From positions 124,001-188,000 of the forward strand of contig NZ_WHUT02000002.1 in assembly GCF_009380135.2 (NCBI RefSeq): a stretch of DNA of 64,000 nt, read 5' to 3'. This DNA is from Fertoeibacter niger. GTDB lineage: Bacteria > Pseudomonadota > Alphaproteobacteria > Rhodobacterales > Rhodobacteraceae. Under the pieces are notes generated by a model, which made no database searches, had not been told where the DNA came from, and saw only the letters and a list, made by a program, of their open reading frames with translations. The number at the start of each line of letters is the position of its first letter. Position 1 is the stretch's first letter. Below are positions 34,551-49,410 of the stretch, one piece after another. The position numbers and the translations under genes were made by a program.

Positions 34551-35747
34551 TCACGTCCAGACGGGCGAGACCAGCCGCAACAGATGCGCCATGTTCTTCA
34601 TCCCTATCCTGATATGCGCCATCGGGCGCGCGGCCACCAGTTTCTTGTTCATATAGGCCTCGAACGTCAGGCGCTGCACATCGACATCATGGCACAGGCT
34701 GACAAACCGCTCCCGCCGCTCATCGGATTTGTAATAGGCGTCCTGCATCGAGCGCAGCACCTTGAACACCATCTTGTGCTCTTTCATGAACAGCTTGCGC
34801 GCCAGCGCCAGATCGCGCATCCGCCCCGAGGCCAGCGCCGCCTGCGCCGCCGTGGCGGCGACCCTGCCCCCCACCATGGCGTAATAGATGCCCTCGCCGG
34901 ATGACGGTGCCACGACGCCCGCTGCATCGCCAGCCAGCACCACGTCGCGGCCATTGTCCCAGCGGTCCATCGGGCGCAGCGGAATGGGCGCGCCTTCGCG
35001 GCGGATCGTCTCGCAGCCGGTCAGGCCCGCCTGCGCGCGCAAGTCGGCGGTGGCGGCTTTCAGATCCACCCCCTCTACCCCCGTGCCCATGCCCACGCTC
35101 ATCTGCGCACCATGCGGAAAGACCCAGCCATAGAAATCGGGGCTGATCTTGCCGTCATAGATCACGTCGCAGCGTGTGGGGTCATAATCATTGGCGGCGG
35201 CAAGGGTGGCGGCGGTTGCCGGTGCCTTGATGATTTCATGATAGGCGATGACATAGGGGGTCTTGTCGCCGCCCGGCACCTCGGCGCGTGCCACGTTTGA
35301 CCGCGCACCATCCGCCCCGATGACAATCTTCGTGGCGCTGCGCTGTTCCGCGCCCGCCTTGTCGCGCCAGACCACATGGCTGCCCGCCATATCCCGCTCG
35401 ATCCGCAGGAAAGTGCCGGTCAGCCGGTCAGCCCCCGCCCCCGCCGCCCGCAGCCGCAGGAATTCGTCGAAATGTTCGCGGTCCACCATCCCGACAAAGC
35501 CGTTCTCGATGGGAATATCCACCGCCCGCCCAGTGGGCGACACCATGCGCGCGGTGCGGATGCGCGCAACGATCTGGCTGGAGGGGATGGCGAAATCGGC
35601 GATCAGCCGGGGCGGGATGGCCCCGCCGCAGGGTTTGATGCGCCCCGCACGGTCCAGCATCGCCACCTTGTGCCCCGCGCGGGCCAGATCCTCGGCGGCC
35701 GTGGCCCCCGACGGGCCGCCCCCGACAACGAAAACGTCATAAGCCAT
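34551..35747 (-). CDS. bchP: Geranylgeranyl diphosphate/bacteriochlorophyllide reductase
   Basis: Reduces the geranylgeranyl tail to phytyl on bacteriochlorophyll. 398 residues from ATG 35747. FAD-binding GxGxxG-type MAYDVFVVGGGPSGATAAED is at the N-terminus; conserved CGGAIPPRLI and GDAAGVVAPSSGEGIYYAM follow. The ATG lies two bases after the stop of the upstream PucC-family gene, so it is coupled. Confidence 0.96.
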   Translation of the reverse strand: MAYDVFVVGGGPSGATAAEDLARAGHKVAMLDRAGRIKPCGGAIPPRLIADFAIPSSQIVARIRTARMVSPTGRAVDIPIENGFVGMVDREHFDEFLRLRAAGAGADRLTGTFLRIERDMAGSHVVWRDKAGAEQRSATKIVIGADGARSNVARAEVPGGDKTPYVIAYHEIIKAPATAATLAAANDYDPTRCDVIYDGKISPDFYGWVFPHGAQMSVGMGTGVEGVDLKAATADLRAQAGLTGCETIRREGAPIPLRPMDRWDNGRDVVLAGDAAGVVAPSSGEGIYYAMVGGRVAATAAQAALASGRMRDLALARKLFMKEHKMVFKVLRSMQDAYYKSDERRERFVSLCHDVDVQRLTFEAYMNKKLVAARPMAHIRIGMKNMAHLLRLVSPVWT

Positions 35748-35749
35748 GC

Positions 35750-37027
35750 TCACTCCCCCGGAACCAGCCGCCCGGCGGGGGCTGGCCCGCCCTCCATGAT
35801 CCGCAGCGCCATCAGGGCTGCGGCAACAAAAATTCCGGCCTCGGCGATGAACACCAGACCAAAGGCATCGGGCGCATCCATGCCCAGCCGCAGCAGGTCA
35901 ACCGCCGCAGCCCCGGTCAGCCCGCCAAAGCCCGCAGCCAGTGCCTGCGCGGCCCCCCACAGGCCCATGCGCGTGCCCTCGCGCGCGCCGCGCCCCTCGC
36001 CCGCCAGCGCCATCATCGACCCGATGGCCGCCACCGCGAACATGCCGTTGAACAGGCCCAGCATGATGGTGGCAGGCACCAGCAGGCCAAGGCCCACCTG
36101 CCCCAGTGCCGCAATCACCACCAGCGCCGCGGCCGAGCCCAGACAGCCCGCGATCACCCAGGACCGCAATGCGCCCAAGCCCAGCCCGGTGGCGGCGATG
36201 CCCACCGCCAGCATGCCCAGAAACACCCCGCCATTCTGCGCGCCCGACAGGCTGGTGGATTGCCCGGGGGTAAAGCCGAACACCAGGCCGGCATAGGGCT
36301 CCAGTATCAGTTCCTGCATGAAATAGGCGGTCATGGCGAGGAATACGAAAACCGTGAACGCACGGGCCTTTGGCTCGGCCCAGACCTCGCGCAGGCCCTG
36401 GCGGAAGGGCTGCGGTGCGGGTTCGGGCCGGGCCTGCACCCGCCGCTCTACCCCCGCCACGGCCAGCAGGGTCAGCGCCACGGCGGCAAGGCACACAGCG
36501 CCCACAACCTCCAGCAGCCGCGCGGGGTAATAGGGCTCCAGCAAACCACCCACCACACCCGCCGTCAGCGCGATGCCCAGGATCATCATCAGCCACGTGA
36601 TCATCGCCGCCGCAGCCCTGCGGCGCGGATGCGTGGCCGTTGCCAGCAGCGCCAGCAATGACGTGCCCGAGGCCCCCACCCCCAGCCCGATCAGCCCGTA
36701 GGCCGCGATTGACAGCGCCAGCCCGGCCCAGAAGGCGCTTTGCAGCACAACCACCCCCAGCGCGGCGCCAAAGCCACCCAGTGCCAGCGCGGCCATGCCA
36801 AGCACGATCCAGCGTGTGCGGTTGCCGCCGGTATCTGACCGGTAGCCCCATGAAGGCCGCGTGATCTGGATGCCGTAATGCAGCGCCACCAGCGCGCCGG
36901 GCAGCACGGCGGGCAAGGCCAGTTCGACCACCATCAGCCGGTTCAGCGTCGATGTGGTCAGCACCACCACCGCGCCAAGGCACATCTGCACCAGACCCAG
37001 GCGGAAGATGGCGAACCACGACAGCAT
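35750..37027 (-). CDS. PucC-family (BCH/LhaA) MFS protein between bchG and bchP
   Basis: 425 residues, about twelve membrane helices. Family motifs include STLNRLMVVELALPA, SDTGGNRTRWIVLGM and QELILEPYAG, shared with LhaA and PucC. It corresponds to the gene often called bch2 or ORF428 between bchG and bchP in Rhodobacter. Proposed role: chaperoning or delivery of bacteriochlorophyll to light-harvesting complexes. Its start overlaps the bchG stop by one base. Confidence 0.92.
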   Translation of the reverse strand: MLSWFAIFRLGLVQMCLGAVVVLTTSTLNRLMVVELALPAVLPGALVALHYGIQITRPSWGYRSDTGGNRTRWIVLGMAALALGGFGAALGVVVLQSAFWAGLALSIAAYGLIGLGVGASGTSLLALLATATHPRRRAAAAMITWLMMILGIALTAGVVGGLLEPYYPARLLEVVGAVCLAAVALTLLAVAGVERRVQARPEPAPQPFRQGLREVWAEPKARAFTVFVFLAMTAYFMQELILEPYAGLVFGFTPGQSTSLSGAQNGGVFLGMLAVGIAATGLGLGALRSWVIAGCLGSAAALVVIAALGQVGLGLLVPATIMLGLFNGMFAVAAIGSMMALAGEGRGAREGTRMGLWGAAQALAAGFGGLTGAAAVDLLRLGMDAPDAFGLVFIAEAGIFVAAALMALRIMEGGPAPAGRLVPGE

Positions 37028-37923
37028 CAGCCCAGCCCCCGCACCGCAAAGGCGGCGATCAACATGCCCGAGACATAAAGCAGCACGCCGGTGCCGTTAT
37101 ACCACGGGGCCTTGGCCTTGGGGTCGCGCAGCAGCACCCGCATGGCGGCGATCTGCGACGCCAGCAGCGCAGCAATGGCCAGCGCGTGCCAAGGCTTGCC
37201 CCAGACCAGCAGCATGACGATCACCAGCAGTTGCGCCATGGCCATCACGGTGCAGGCGATCTTTGCCGCCACCTCTGGCCCCAATGTCACCGGAAGCGAG
37301 CGCACGCCATGCTGGCGATCCCCTTCCAGCGCCTTGAAATCGTTCAGCGTCATGATGCCATGCGCACCAAAGGCGTAAAGCGCGGCCAGCACCACCACCT
37401 CGAATGTCGGCAAGCCCCCCGCCAGCACGGCAGCGCCCGTGAACCAAGGCAGGCCCTCATAGCACAGGCCCACCAGCCCCGGCCCCCACCAGCCCGAGCG
37501 TTTCAGCCGCACCGGTTCGGCGGAATAGGCCCAGGCCGCCAGCACGCCAAACACCGTGGCGGCAAAGCCCCATGGCCCCAGCGCCCAGCCCACGGCCAGC
37601 GACAGCACCGTCATCGCCAGCGCGATCCACAGCCCCCAGCGGCCCGGAATGCGGCCTGACGGGATCGGGCGGTTGGGTTCGTTCACCGCATCGACATGCC
37701 GGTCGCACCAGTCATTCGCGGCCTGGCTCATGCCGCAGACGATGGGACCGGCCAGCACCATGCCCAAAAGCACCATGGGCCAGCCCGTGCCGGGCCAGAC
37801 GCCTGCGGAAACCGCCCCGCACAGATAGGCCCAGACCGGCGGAAACCAGGTGATCGGCTTTATCAGCTCCAGCATCGCGGCGGGCTGCGGCAGGCGGGGA
37901 TGTAAGGTAAGGTTTACACTCAT
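37027..37923 (-). CDS. bchG: Bacteriochlorophyll synthase
   Basis: Attaches the C20 tail (geranylgeranyl) to bacteriochlorophyllide a. 298 residues, UbiA-type prenyltransferase with about eight helices. The prenyl-diphosphate-binding motif is NDWCDRHVDAVNEPNRPIPS, and the second aspartate region is NDFKALEGDRQHG. The start is ATG 37923. Two PpsR-type sites overlap this start and the upstream gap. Confidence 0.96.
   Translation of the reverse strand: MSVNLTLHPRLPQPAAMLELIKPITWFPPVWAYLCGAVSAGVWPGTGWPMVLLGMVLAGPIVCGMSQAANDWCDRHVDAVNEPNRPIPSGRIPGRWGLWIALAMTVLSLAVGWALGPWGFAATVFGVLAAWAYSAEPVRLKRSGWWGPGLVGLCYEGLPWFTGAAVLAGGLPTFEVVVLAALYAFGAHGIMTLNDFKALEGDRQHGVRSLPVTLGPEVAAKIACTVMAMAQLLVIVMLLVWGKPWHALAIAALLASQIAAMRVLLRDPKAKAPWYNGTGVLLYVSGMLIAAFAVRGLG
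37901..37918. promoter_or_regulatory. PpsR/CrtJ-type site, bchG start region
   Basis: TGTAAGGTAAGGTTTACA matches TGT-N12-ACA exactly. It lies in the first codons of bchG, six bases from a second identical-pattern site, the paired arrangement PpsR uses to repress under oxygen and light. Confidence 0.75.
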
Positions 37924-37924
37924 G

Positions 37925-37942
37925 TGTAAACTAAACACTACA
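37925..37942. promoter_or_regulatory. PpsR/CrtJ-type site, ppsR-bchG gap
   Basis: TGTAAACTAAACACTACA, a second TGT-N12-ACA match, in the 69-base gap between the ppsR stop and the bchG start. The gap likely holds the promoter for bchG-bch2-bchP-idi. Confidence 0.75.
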
Positions 37943-37992
37943 GCGTCGAGTCGATCAAGCGCAGAATCCACCCGCCTGGGTTTACAGCGCGC

Positions 37993-39414
37993 CTACTCGC
38001 CGTCGCGGTTCAAAAGGCCGAACTTGCGCAGCTTCACATACAGCGACTGGCGCGACAGGCTCAGCATCTCTGCCGCCGCCACCCGGTTGTTGCGGGTCAG
38101 CTCCAGCGCGGTTTCGATGCACATCTTTTCCACCACATCGGTGGTTTCGGCCACGATGTCTTTCAGCGTGGAATTTCCCACCAGTTCCATCACATTGCGC
38201 ACGGGTTCTTCGGCACCCGTCGCCGGGGCGGCGGGGCGGCGCAGGGTTTCGGCGCGGCTGGCGTCGCGGATCACCAGCGCCAGCAGCGGCTGCGCGCGGT
38301 CATCCAGCCATGTGGCCGACACTTCGGCGGCAATCTGGCCCGCGAAATCGGTGGTCAGCCGGGTGGCATACAGCCGCAACTGCCCGGTGCGTTTCACCGA
38401 ATCCAGCAACACCCGCAGATCGACCGTGCCACGCACCAGAAAATCGGCCAGCGACCGGCCCCGCACGGCGGCCAGGTTGGAACTGTCGGTCAGATTCAGG
38501 AAAGCCTCGTTCGCGCCGCGGATCACGCCCTCGGCATCGGTGAACACGATGCCATCCACGCCCTCATGGTAAAGTCGTGACAGGTTGTCGCTCAGCTCGT
38601 CGCTGCTGCTGGCCACGGCCTCGGCCGGATCAAGCTGGCACAACAGCAGCCGTTCACCCGCCGCGCGGAACACCTTGGGCGTCACCAAAAGCCGCTGCTG
38701 CGACCGCCGCGCCGAAAGCTCGATCGGGCCCGCCGCCTCGGCCACCGCCAGATTGGCCATGGTTTCCATGAATTCGCCGCGCCGCCGCCCCTCGAACTCC
38801 TGCGCGATGGCGGCGCCCAGCAGATCGGCCCGCGCCCCGCCCAGCAGGCTGGCTGCCGCCGGGTTCAGGTCGGTGATCCGCCCGGTGGCCATCGAGATCA
38901 GCACCATCGGGTCGCGCGATACCTCCATGATCACACGGTAGCGCGTTTCCATCTCGCGCTGGCTTTCATACTCGCGCTCCATGGCCAGCTGGGCCGACAC
39001 AAGCTGCTGCTGCACTTCGGCAATCGGGCGCAGGTCACGGCCCAGCATCAGCACCGACTGGTCGGCGTCGATCAGGTGCATGGCATAGCGCACGGGAAAT
39101 TCGAAATTGCCGGGGTCGGCGTGGTTCAGCTCCACCGCCACAGACCCTTGGGTGCCGCTGCGCAGGCTGGCCAGCCGCGTCACCAGCTTGCGCTGGCTTT
39201 CCTCGGTCAGCACGGCGTCGATCTGCGCCCCCGCCCAGGCATCCAACTGGCCGAACGACCGGTGGTGCGGGTTCACGATCAGCGAGTCGATATTCCCGCT
39301 GGCGCTGACCACCAGCGCGATGTCGGCGGCCGTGGAAATGACATCGCTCAAAAGATCGGGCGAGAGGGGCGGAACGCGGCCGCCGCGAAGAAGATGTCGT
39401 CCGTCTGATGTCAC
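37993..39414 (-). CDS. ppsR: Photosynthesis repressor PpsR/CrtJ
   Basis: Oxygen- and redox-responsive repressor of bch, crt and puc genes. 473 residues with an N-terminal PAS-like region, PAS domains around 155-260 and 275-390, and a C-terminal Fis-type helix-turn-helix (RNNRVAAAEMLSLSRQSLYVKLRKFGL). It has only two cysteines, C259 and C432, 173 residues apart, the same spacing as the redox pair of R. sphaeroides PpsR (C251, C424). The second sits just before the HTH. Start GTG 39414 is a guess; a start a few codons later is possible. Confidence 0.96.
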   Translation of the reverse strand: MTSDGRHLLRGGRVPPLSPDLLSDVISTAADIALVVSASGNIDSLIVNPHHRSFGQLDAWAGAQIDAVLTEESQRKLVTRLASLRSGTQGSVAVELNHADPGNFEFPVRYAMHLIDADQSVLMLGRDLRPIAEVQQQLVSAQLAMEREYESQREMETRYRVIMEVSRDPMVLISMATGRITDLNPAAASLLGGARADLLGAAIAQEFEGRRRGEFMETMANLAVAEAAGPIELSARRSQQRLLVTPKVFRAAGERLLLCQLDPAEAVASSSDELSDNLSRLYHEGVDGIVFTDAEGVIRGANEAFLNLTDSSNLAAVRGRSLADFLVRGTVDLRVLLDSVKRTGQLRLYATRLTTDFAGQIAAEVSATWLDDRAQPLLALVIRDASRAETLRRPAAPATGAEEPVRNVMELVGNSTLKDIVAETTDVVEKMCIETALELTRNNRVAAAEMLSLSRQSLYVKLRKFGLLNRDGE

Positions 39415-39464
39415 GGGAATACCGATGGGTGGTGCCGTCTACCCGCAGCGCGGGACAACGGGTG

Positions 39465-40268
39465 TTACGCGCGATGGGCCGCGCCGGTGACACTGCTGGC
39501 CAGCCCAAGGCTGCGCAGCGCCGTTTCCAGGTCGTTCGTCACAATATCAGCACCAAGGCATGTCAACGCGTCCTCATCCTGCAACAGCACCGCCCCGCCA
39601 GCCGCAACAGGAAGCGCGTTCCGTGTCAGCTCTTTCAGGGTTTTCACCAACTTCGTCCCAAGCGCAACCCTCTCCGCGCAGGGCAAGGAGATCAGGGCCG
39701 CGTCAAATCCGCGCTGCGCAAATAGGTCGCGGAGACTGGCGAAATCCGCGCCGGTGCGCAGGCAGACCGAAACACCCGCGCGCCGCAGCCGCCCCATCAC
39801 CACCATCGCGCCCAAAGTGTGCTGTTCATGCTCGGGCACCAGCAGCAGAACCGTGGGGCCGTCGCGCGCACCGTCCTCATCTGCCGACCAGCCGGAACCG
39901 ATGTCGCGCAGGATCGCCTGAAGCCGGGCCGTGCCGATGGACACCTCGGCAAAGCTGGCCTTGTCATCGGTCCAGTCCTGCCCCAGGCAGCGCGCCGCCG
40001 CAGGGATGTAGTGATCGGCCAATGTCGCGACACTGACGCGGGCACGGCGCATCTCGGGGCGCAACGCCTCGACCGGCGCGGCATGGGCGCCACGCGCCAC
40101 CTCCAGCAGCCTTGCCAGCAGCGGCGCATGCAGCCCGCCCGGCCCGGTGCCACGCAGGGTCGACTCGCCGGCCACCAGCCGGGCCACGACCTCGGCCGCG
40201 AAATCGGTGACGACGGCAGGCTTGCCGACCGGCCGCCCCACCATGCCCCTGTGCCGCTCGTCCTGCAT
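39465..40268 (-). CDS. PpaA/AerR-type cobalamin-binding antirepressor
   Basis: 267 residues from ATG 40268. An N-terminal helical region is followed by a B12-binding-like domain: LLVPEHEQHTLGAMVVMGRLRRAGVSV and GFDAALISLPCAE. The homologues AerR and PpaA bind cobalamin and antagonise CrtJ/PpsR, relieving repression of photosynthesis genes. It lies directly upstream of ppsR, and divergent from bchF with PpsR sites between. Lacking an SCHIC haem motif is not tested here. Confidence 0.88.
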   Translation of the reverse strand: MQDERHRGMVGRPVGKPAVVTDFAAEVVARLVAGESTLRGTGPGGLHAPLLARLLEVARGAHAAPVEALRPEMRRARVSVATLADHYIPAAARCLGQDWTDDKASFAEVSIGTARLQAILRDIGSGWSADEDGARDGPTVLLLVPEHEQHTLGAMVVMGRLRRAGVSVCLRTGADFASLRDLFAQRGFDAALISLPCAERVALGTKLVKTLKELTRNALPVAAGGAVLLQDEDALTCLGADIVTNDLETALRSLGLASSVTGAAHRA

Positions 40269-40413
40269 CGACACCACCCCACGCCGCCCCATTGGCTGCG
40301 CCCCATCGCACTGGCCGCCCGATACTCCGCAGCCTCCCCGGGCAGGCGCCAAAGGCAGGCCACGCCAAGAGGCCGGACGCTTGCCCCTCAAATCTCTGTC
40401 AGCGGGAAAAGAA

Positions 40414-40431
40414 TGTCAAAGAAAATAGACA
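40414..40431. promoter_or_regulatory. PpsR/CrtJ-type site, upstream of the ppaA-like gene and bchF
   Basis: TGTCAAAGAAAATAGACA matches TGT-N12-ACA. One of two such sites in the 377-base divergent region (40269-40645), which holds no gene I can support. This one lies nearer the ppaA-like gene. Confidence 0.7.
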
Positions 40432-40554
40432 GCCCCGGTTTTTGGCGCATTCTTGCGCAGCGCCAGCGCGCCGCACCTACTGTATTCACACAATAATCTT
40501 GGCGGAGTGACAGCAGGAAGCCCCGGATTCCGCAGTCAGTGTAACGGCAAAACT

Positions 40555-40572
40555 TGTAAGTTTTAGTTGACA
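40555..40572. promoter_or_regulatory. PpsR/CrtJ-type site, upstream of bchF
   Basis: TGTAAGTTTTAGTTGACA matches TGT-N12-ACA, 74 bases before bchF. With the site 141 bases away it may form a PpsR pair controlling the bchF superoperon. Confidence 0.75.
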
Positions 40573-40645
40573 CTTTCGGAATCGGGACGCTAGATTTGTC
40601 TATCAGCAGGCCCCCGACAGGCCCCTTCCTGGAAGGCAGACACCC

Positions 40646-42405
<1,760 letters not shown>

Positions 42406-42418
42406 CGCGCCAATCCCT

Positions 42419-42469
42419 CATTTTCTGTCTGAAAATATCCTCGGGGGTCCGGGGGCAGACAGCCCCCGG
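42419..42469. repeat. Dispersed box plus hairpin between bchN and bchB
   Basis: Minus-strand box GGATATTTTCAGACAGAAAA... (42419-42440) followed by an 8-bp hairpin CCGGGGGC/GCCCCCGG (42449-42469). It fills most of the 91-base gap and shares 14 consecutive bases (CAGACAGAAAATGA) with the bchH-bchL copy. Possible RNA processing or partial attenuation site. Confidence 0.6.
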
Positions 42470-42496
42470 CGCCCGGCAAACGCAGGGGGGCCGGCC

Positions 42497-44087
42497 ATGA
42501 AGCTCACCCTGTGGACCTACGAGGGCCCCACCCATGTCGGCGCGATGCGCGTGGCGACCGGCATGCAGGGCCTGCATTATGTGCTGCACGCCCCGCAAGG
42601 CGATACCTATGCCGACCTTCTGTTCACGATGATCGAGCGGCGCAATGCCCGCCCGCCCGTCACCTACACCACATTCCAGGCCCGCGATCTGGGCGGCGAC
42701 ACGGCCAACCTGTTCAAGGACGCCTGCCGCGAGGCCTATGCCCGGTTCCAGCCCGAGGCGATGATCGTGGGCGCATCCTGCACCGCCGAGCTGATCCAGG
42801 ATGATCCGGGTGGGCTGGCCGAGGCGATCGGCCTGCCGATCCCGGTCATCGCGCTGGACCTGCCCAGCTATCAGCGCAAGGAAAACTTCGGCGCGGACGA
42901 GACGTTTTTCCAGATCTGCCGGGCCTTGGCCAAACCGGTGGCCCGCACCGCAGCGATCAGTTGCAACCTCCTGGGGGCCACCGGGCTGGGCTTTCGCCAC
43001 CGTGATGACGTGGCCGAGATCACCACCCTGCTGGGCCAGATGGGCGTTGCAGTGAATGTCTGTGCCCCGATGGGTGCGCGCCCGTCCGACATCGCCCGCA
43101 TGGGGGCCGCGCATTTCAACGTGCTGCTTTACCCCGAAACCGGCGAGGCGGCTGCCCGCTGGTGCGAAAAGACGCATGGCCAGCCCTATACCAGAACCAT
43201 CCCGATCGGCGTGCAGGCCACCCGTGATTTTCTGGCCGAAGTGGCGGGGCTGACCGGCCTATCGCCCCGCATTGATGAGACCCGCCTGCGCCAGCCCTGG
43301 TGGTCTGCCAGCGTCGACAGCACCTATCTGACCGGCAAGCGGGTGTTCCTGTTCGGTGACGCCACGCATGTGATGGCCGCCGCCCGCATCGCGCGCGACG
43401 AGATCGGCTTCGATGTGGTGGGCATGGGCTGCTACAACCGCGAACAGGCCCGGCCGATGCGCACCGCTGCCAAGTCCTACGGGCTGGAGGCGCTGATCAC
43501 CGACGATTATCTGGAGGTGGAGGACGCGATAGCCGCCCTTGCCCCGGAACTGATCCTCGGCACCCAGATGGAACGCCATATCGCCAAGCGGCTGGGCATC
43601 CCCTGCGCGGTGATCTCCGCCCCGGTGCATGTGCAGGATTTCCCGGCGCGCTATTCGCCCCAGATGGGGTTCGAAGGCGCGAATGTGATCTTTGACACCT
43701 GGATCCATCCGCTGGTCATGGGGCTGGAAGAGCACCTTCTGACCATGTTCCGCGAGGATTTCGAGTTTCACGATGCCGCCGGCGCCTCGCATCACGGCGG
43801 GCATGCGCAGGCTTTGGCACCGCAAGAGGTGGCCCAGCCCGCGCCCTTGCCCGAACCGCTGGTGGCGGCAGAACCGGCAGAGGCCTCCGGCGGGGATATT
43901 TTTGCCAGCAAGAATGGGCAGGAAGCGCCTTCCGCCGAGGTGATCTGGCTGTCCGAGGCCGAGCGCGAATTGCGCAAGATCCCGTTCTTCGTGCGCGGCA
44001 AGGCCAAGCGGAACACCGAAAAATTCGCCGCTGACAAGGGCCTGACCCGGATCAGCATCGACACACTTTATGAGGCAAAGGCCCATT

Positions 44088-44098
<11 letters not shown>
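42497..44098 (+). CDS. bchB: Dark-operative protochlorophyllide reductase subunit B
   Basis: 533 residues. The fourth cluster ligand Asp36 ([10 protein letters not shown]) is in place. NifDK-like core, then a low-complexity linker (about 435-480), then the C-terminal PCP_red domain ([19 protein letters not shown]...). The linker includes [10 protein letters not shown], encoded by a copy of the dispersed box (43894-43914). Overlaps bchH by 11 bases. Confidence 0.97.
43894..43914 (+). repeat. Dispersed box translated within the BchB linker
   Basis: GGATATTTTTGCCAGCAAGA (plus one base), one mismatch from the phnK copy and in the same reading frame, encoding GDIFASKN. It falls between the catalytic core and the C-terminal domain, where insertions should be tolerated. 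Confidence 0.65.
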
Positions 44099-48699
<4,601 letters not shown>

Positions 48700-48741
48700 C
48701 CGCCTGCCGCCACCAACCGCCAGACCTGAACCGAGACCGCC

Positions 48742-49410
48742 ATGACCGATTATTCCACCACACGCGACCGGGTTGAAACCTACTTTGACCGCACCGCCAC
48801 GACGGTCTGGGAACGGCTGACCTCGGATGCCCCCGTCAGCCGCATCCGCCAGACGGTGCGGGCGGGGCGCGACCGCATGCGCGCGCTGATGCTGTCGCGC
48901 CTGCCCGCTGATCTGCGCGGCTGCCGCGTGCTGGATGCCGGCTGCGGTGCCGGGCAGATGACGGCGGAACTGGCGGCGCGCGGGGCCGATGTGCTGGCGG
49001 TGGATATCTCGCCCGCGCTGGTGGAGATCGCGGCGCGGCGGCTGCCCGAGGCTGACCGGGCGCGTGTGACCTTTGCCAGCGGCGACATGCTGAGTGCTGC
49101 GCATGGCGGGTTTGACTTCGTTCTGGCGATGGACAGCCTGATTTACTACACGACGCCCGATATTGTTGCCGCCTTGGAAACACTGGGCGCGCGCAGCCGG
49201 GCGGCTGTGGTGTTCACCGTGGCCCCGCGCACCCCTTTCCTGATGACGTTCTTCACGTTGGGCAAGGCCTTTCCCCGCGCTGACCGCTCGCCCGTGATGA
49301 TCCCGCAGGCACATGTGGCGTTGACCCGGGCGACACATGGCCGGGTGGCGAAGATCGACCGTGTGACCAGCGGTTTCTACATCTCGGAATGTCTGGAGTA
49401 TCGGCCATGA
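48742..49410 (+). CDS. bchM: Magnesium-protoporphyrin O-methyltransferase
   Basis: Methylates the C13 propionate of Mg-protoporphyrin IX using SAM. 222 residues; motif I VLDAGCGAGQMTAEL and VLAVDIS follow a family N-terminus with YFDRTATTVWERLTSDAPVSRIR. Stop overlaps the ATG of lhaA (ATGA). Confidence 0.96.
   Translation: MTDYSTTRDRVETYFDRTATTVWERLTSDAPVSRIRQTVRAGRDRMRALMLSRLPADLRGCRVLDAGCGAGQMTAELAARGADVLAVDISPALVEIAARRLPEADRARVTFASGDMLSAAHGGFDFVLAMDSLIYYTTPDIVAALETLGARSRAAVVFTVAPRTPFLMTFFTLGKAFPRADRSPVMIPQAHVALTRATHGRVAKIDRVTSGFYISECLEYRP

Noticed and set aside
40482-40496. TGT...ACACA motif near 40482 and a TGT at 40540 as extra PpsR sites
   Set aside because: The spacing is not N12, unlike the two accepted sites in the same region.
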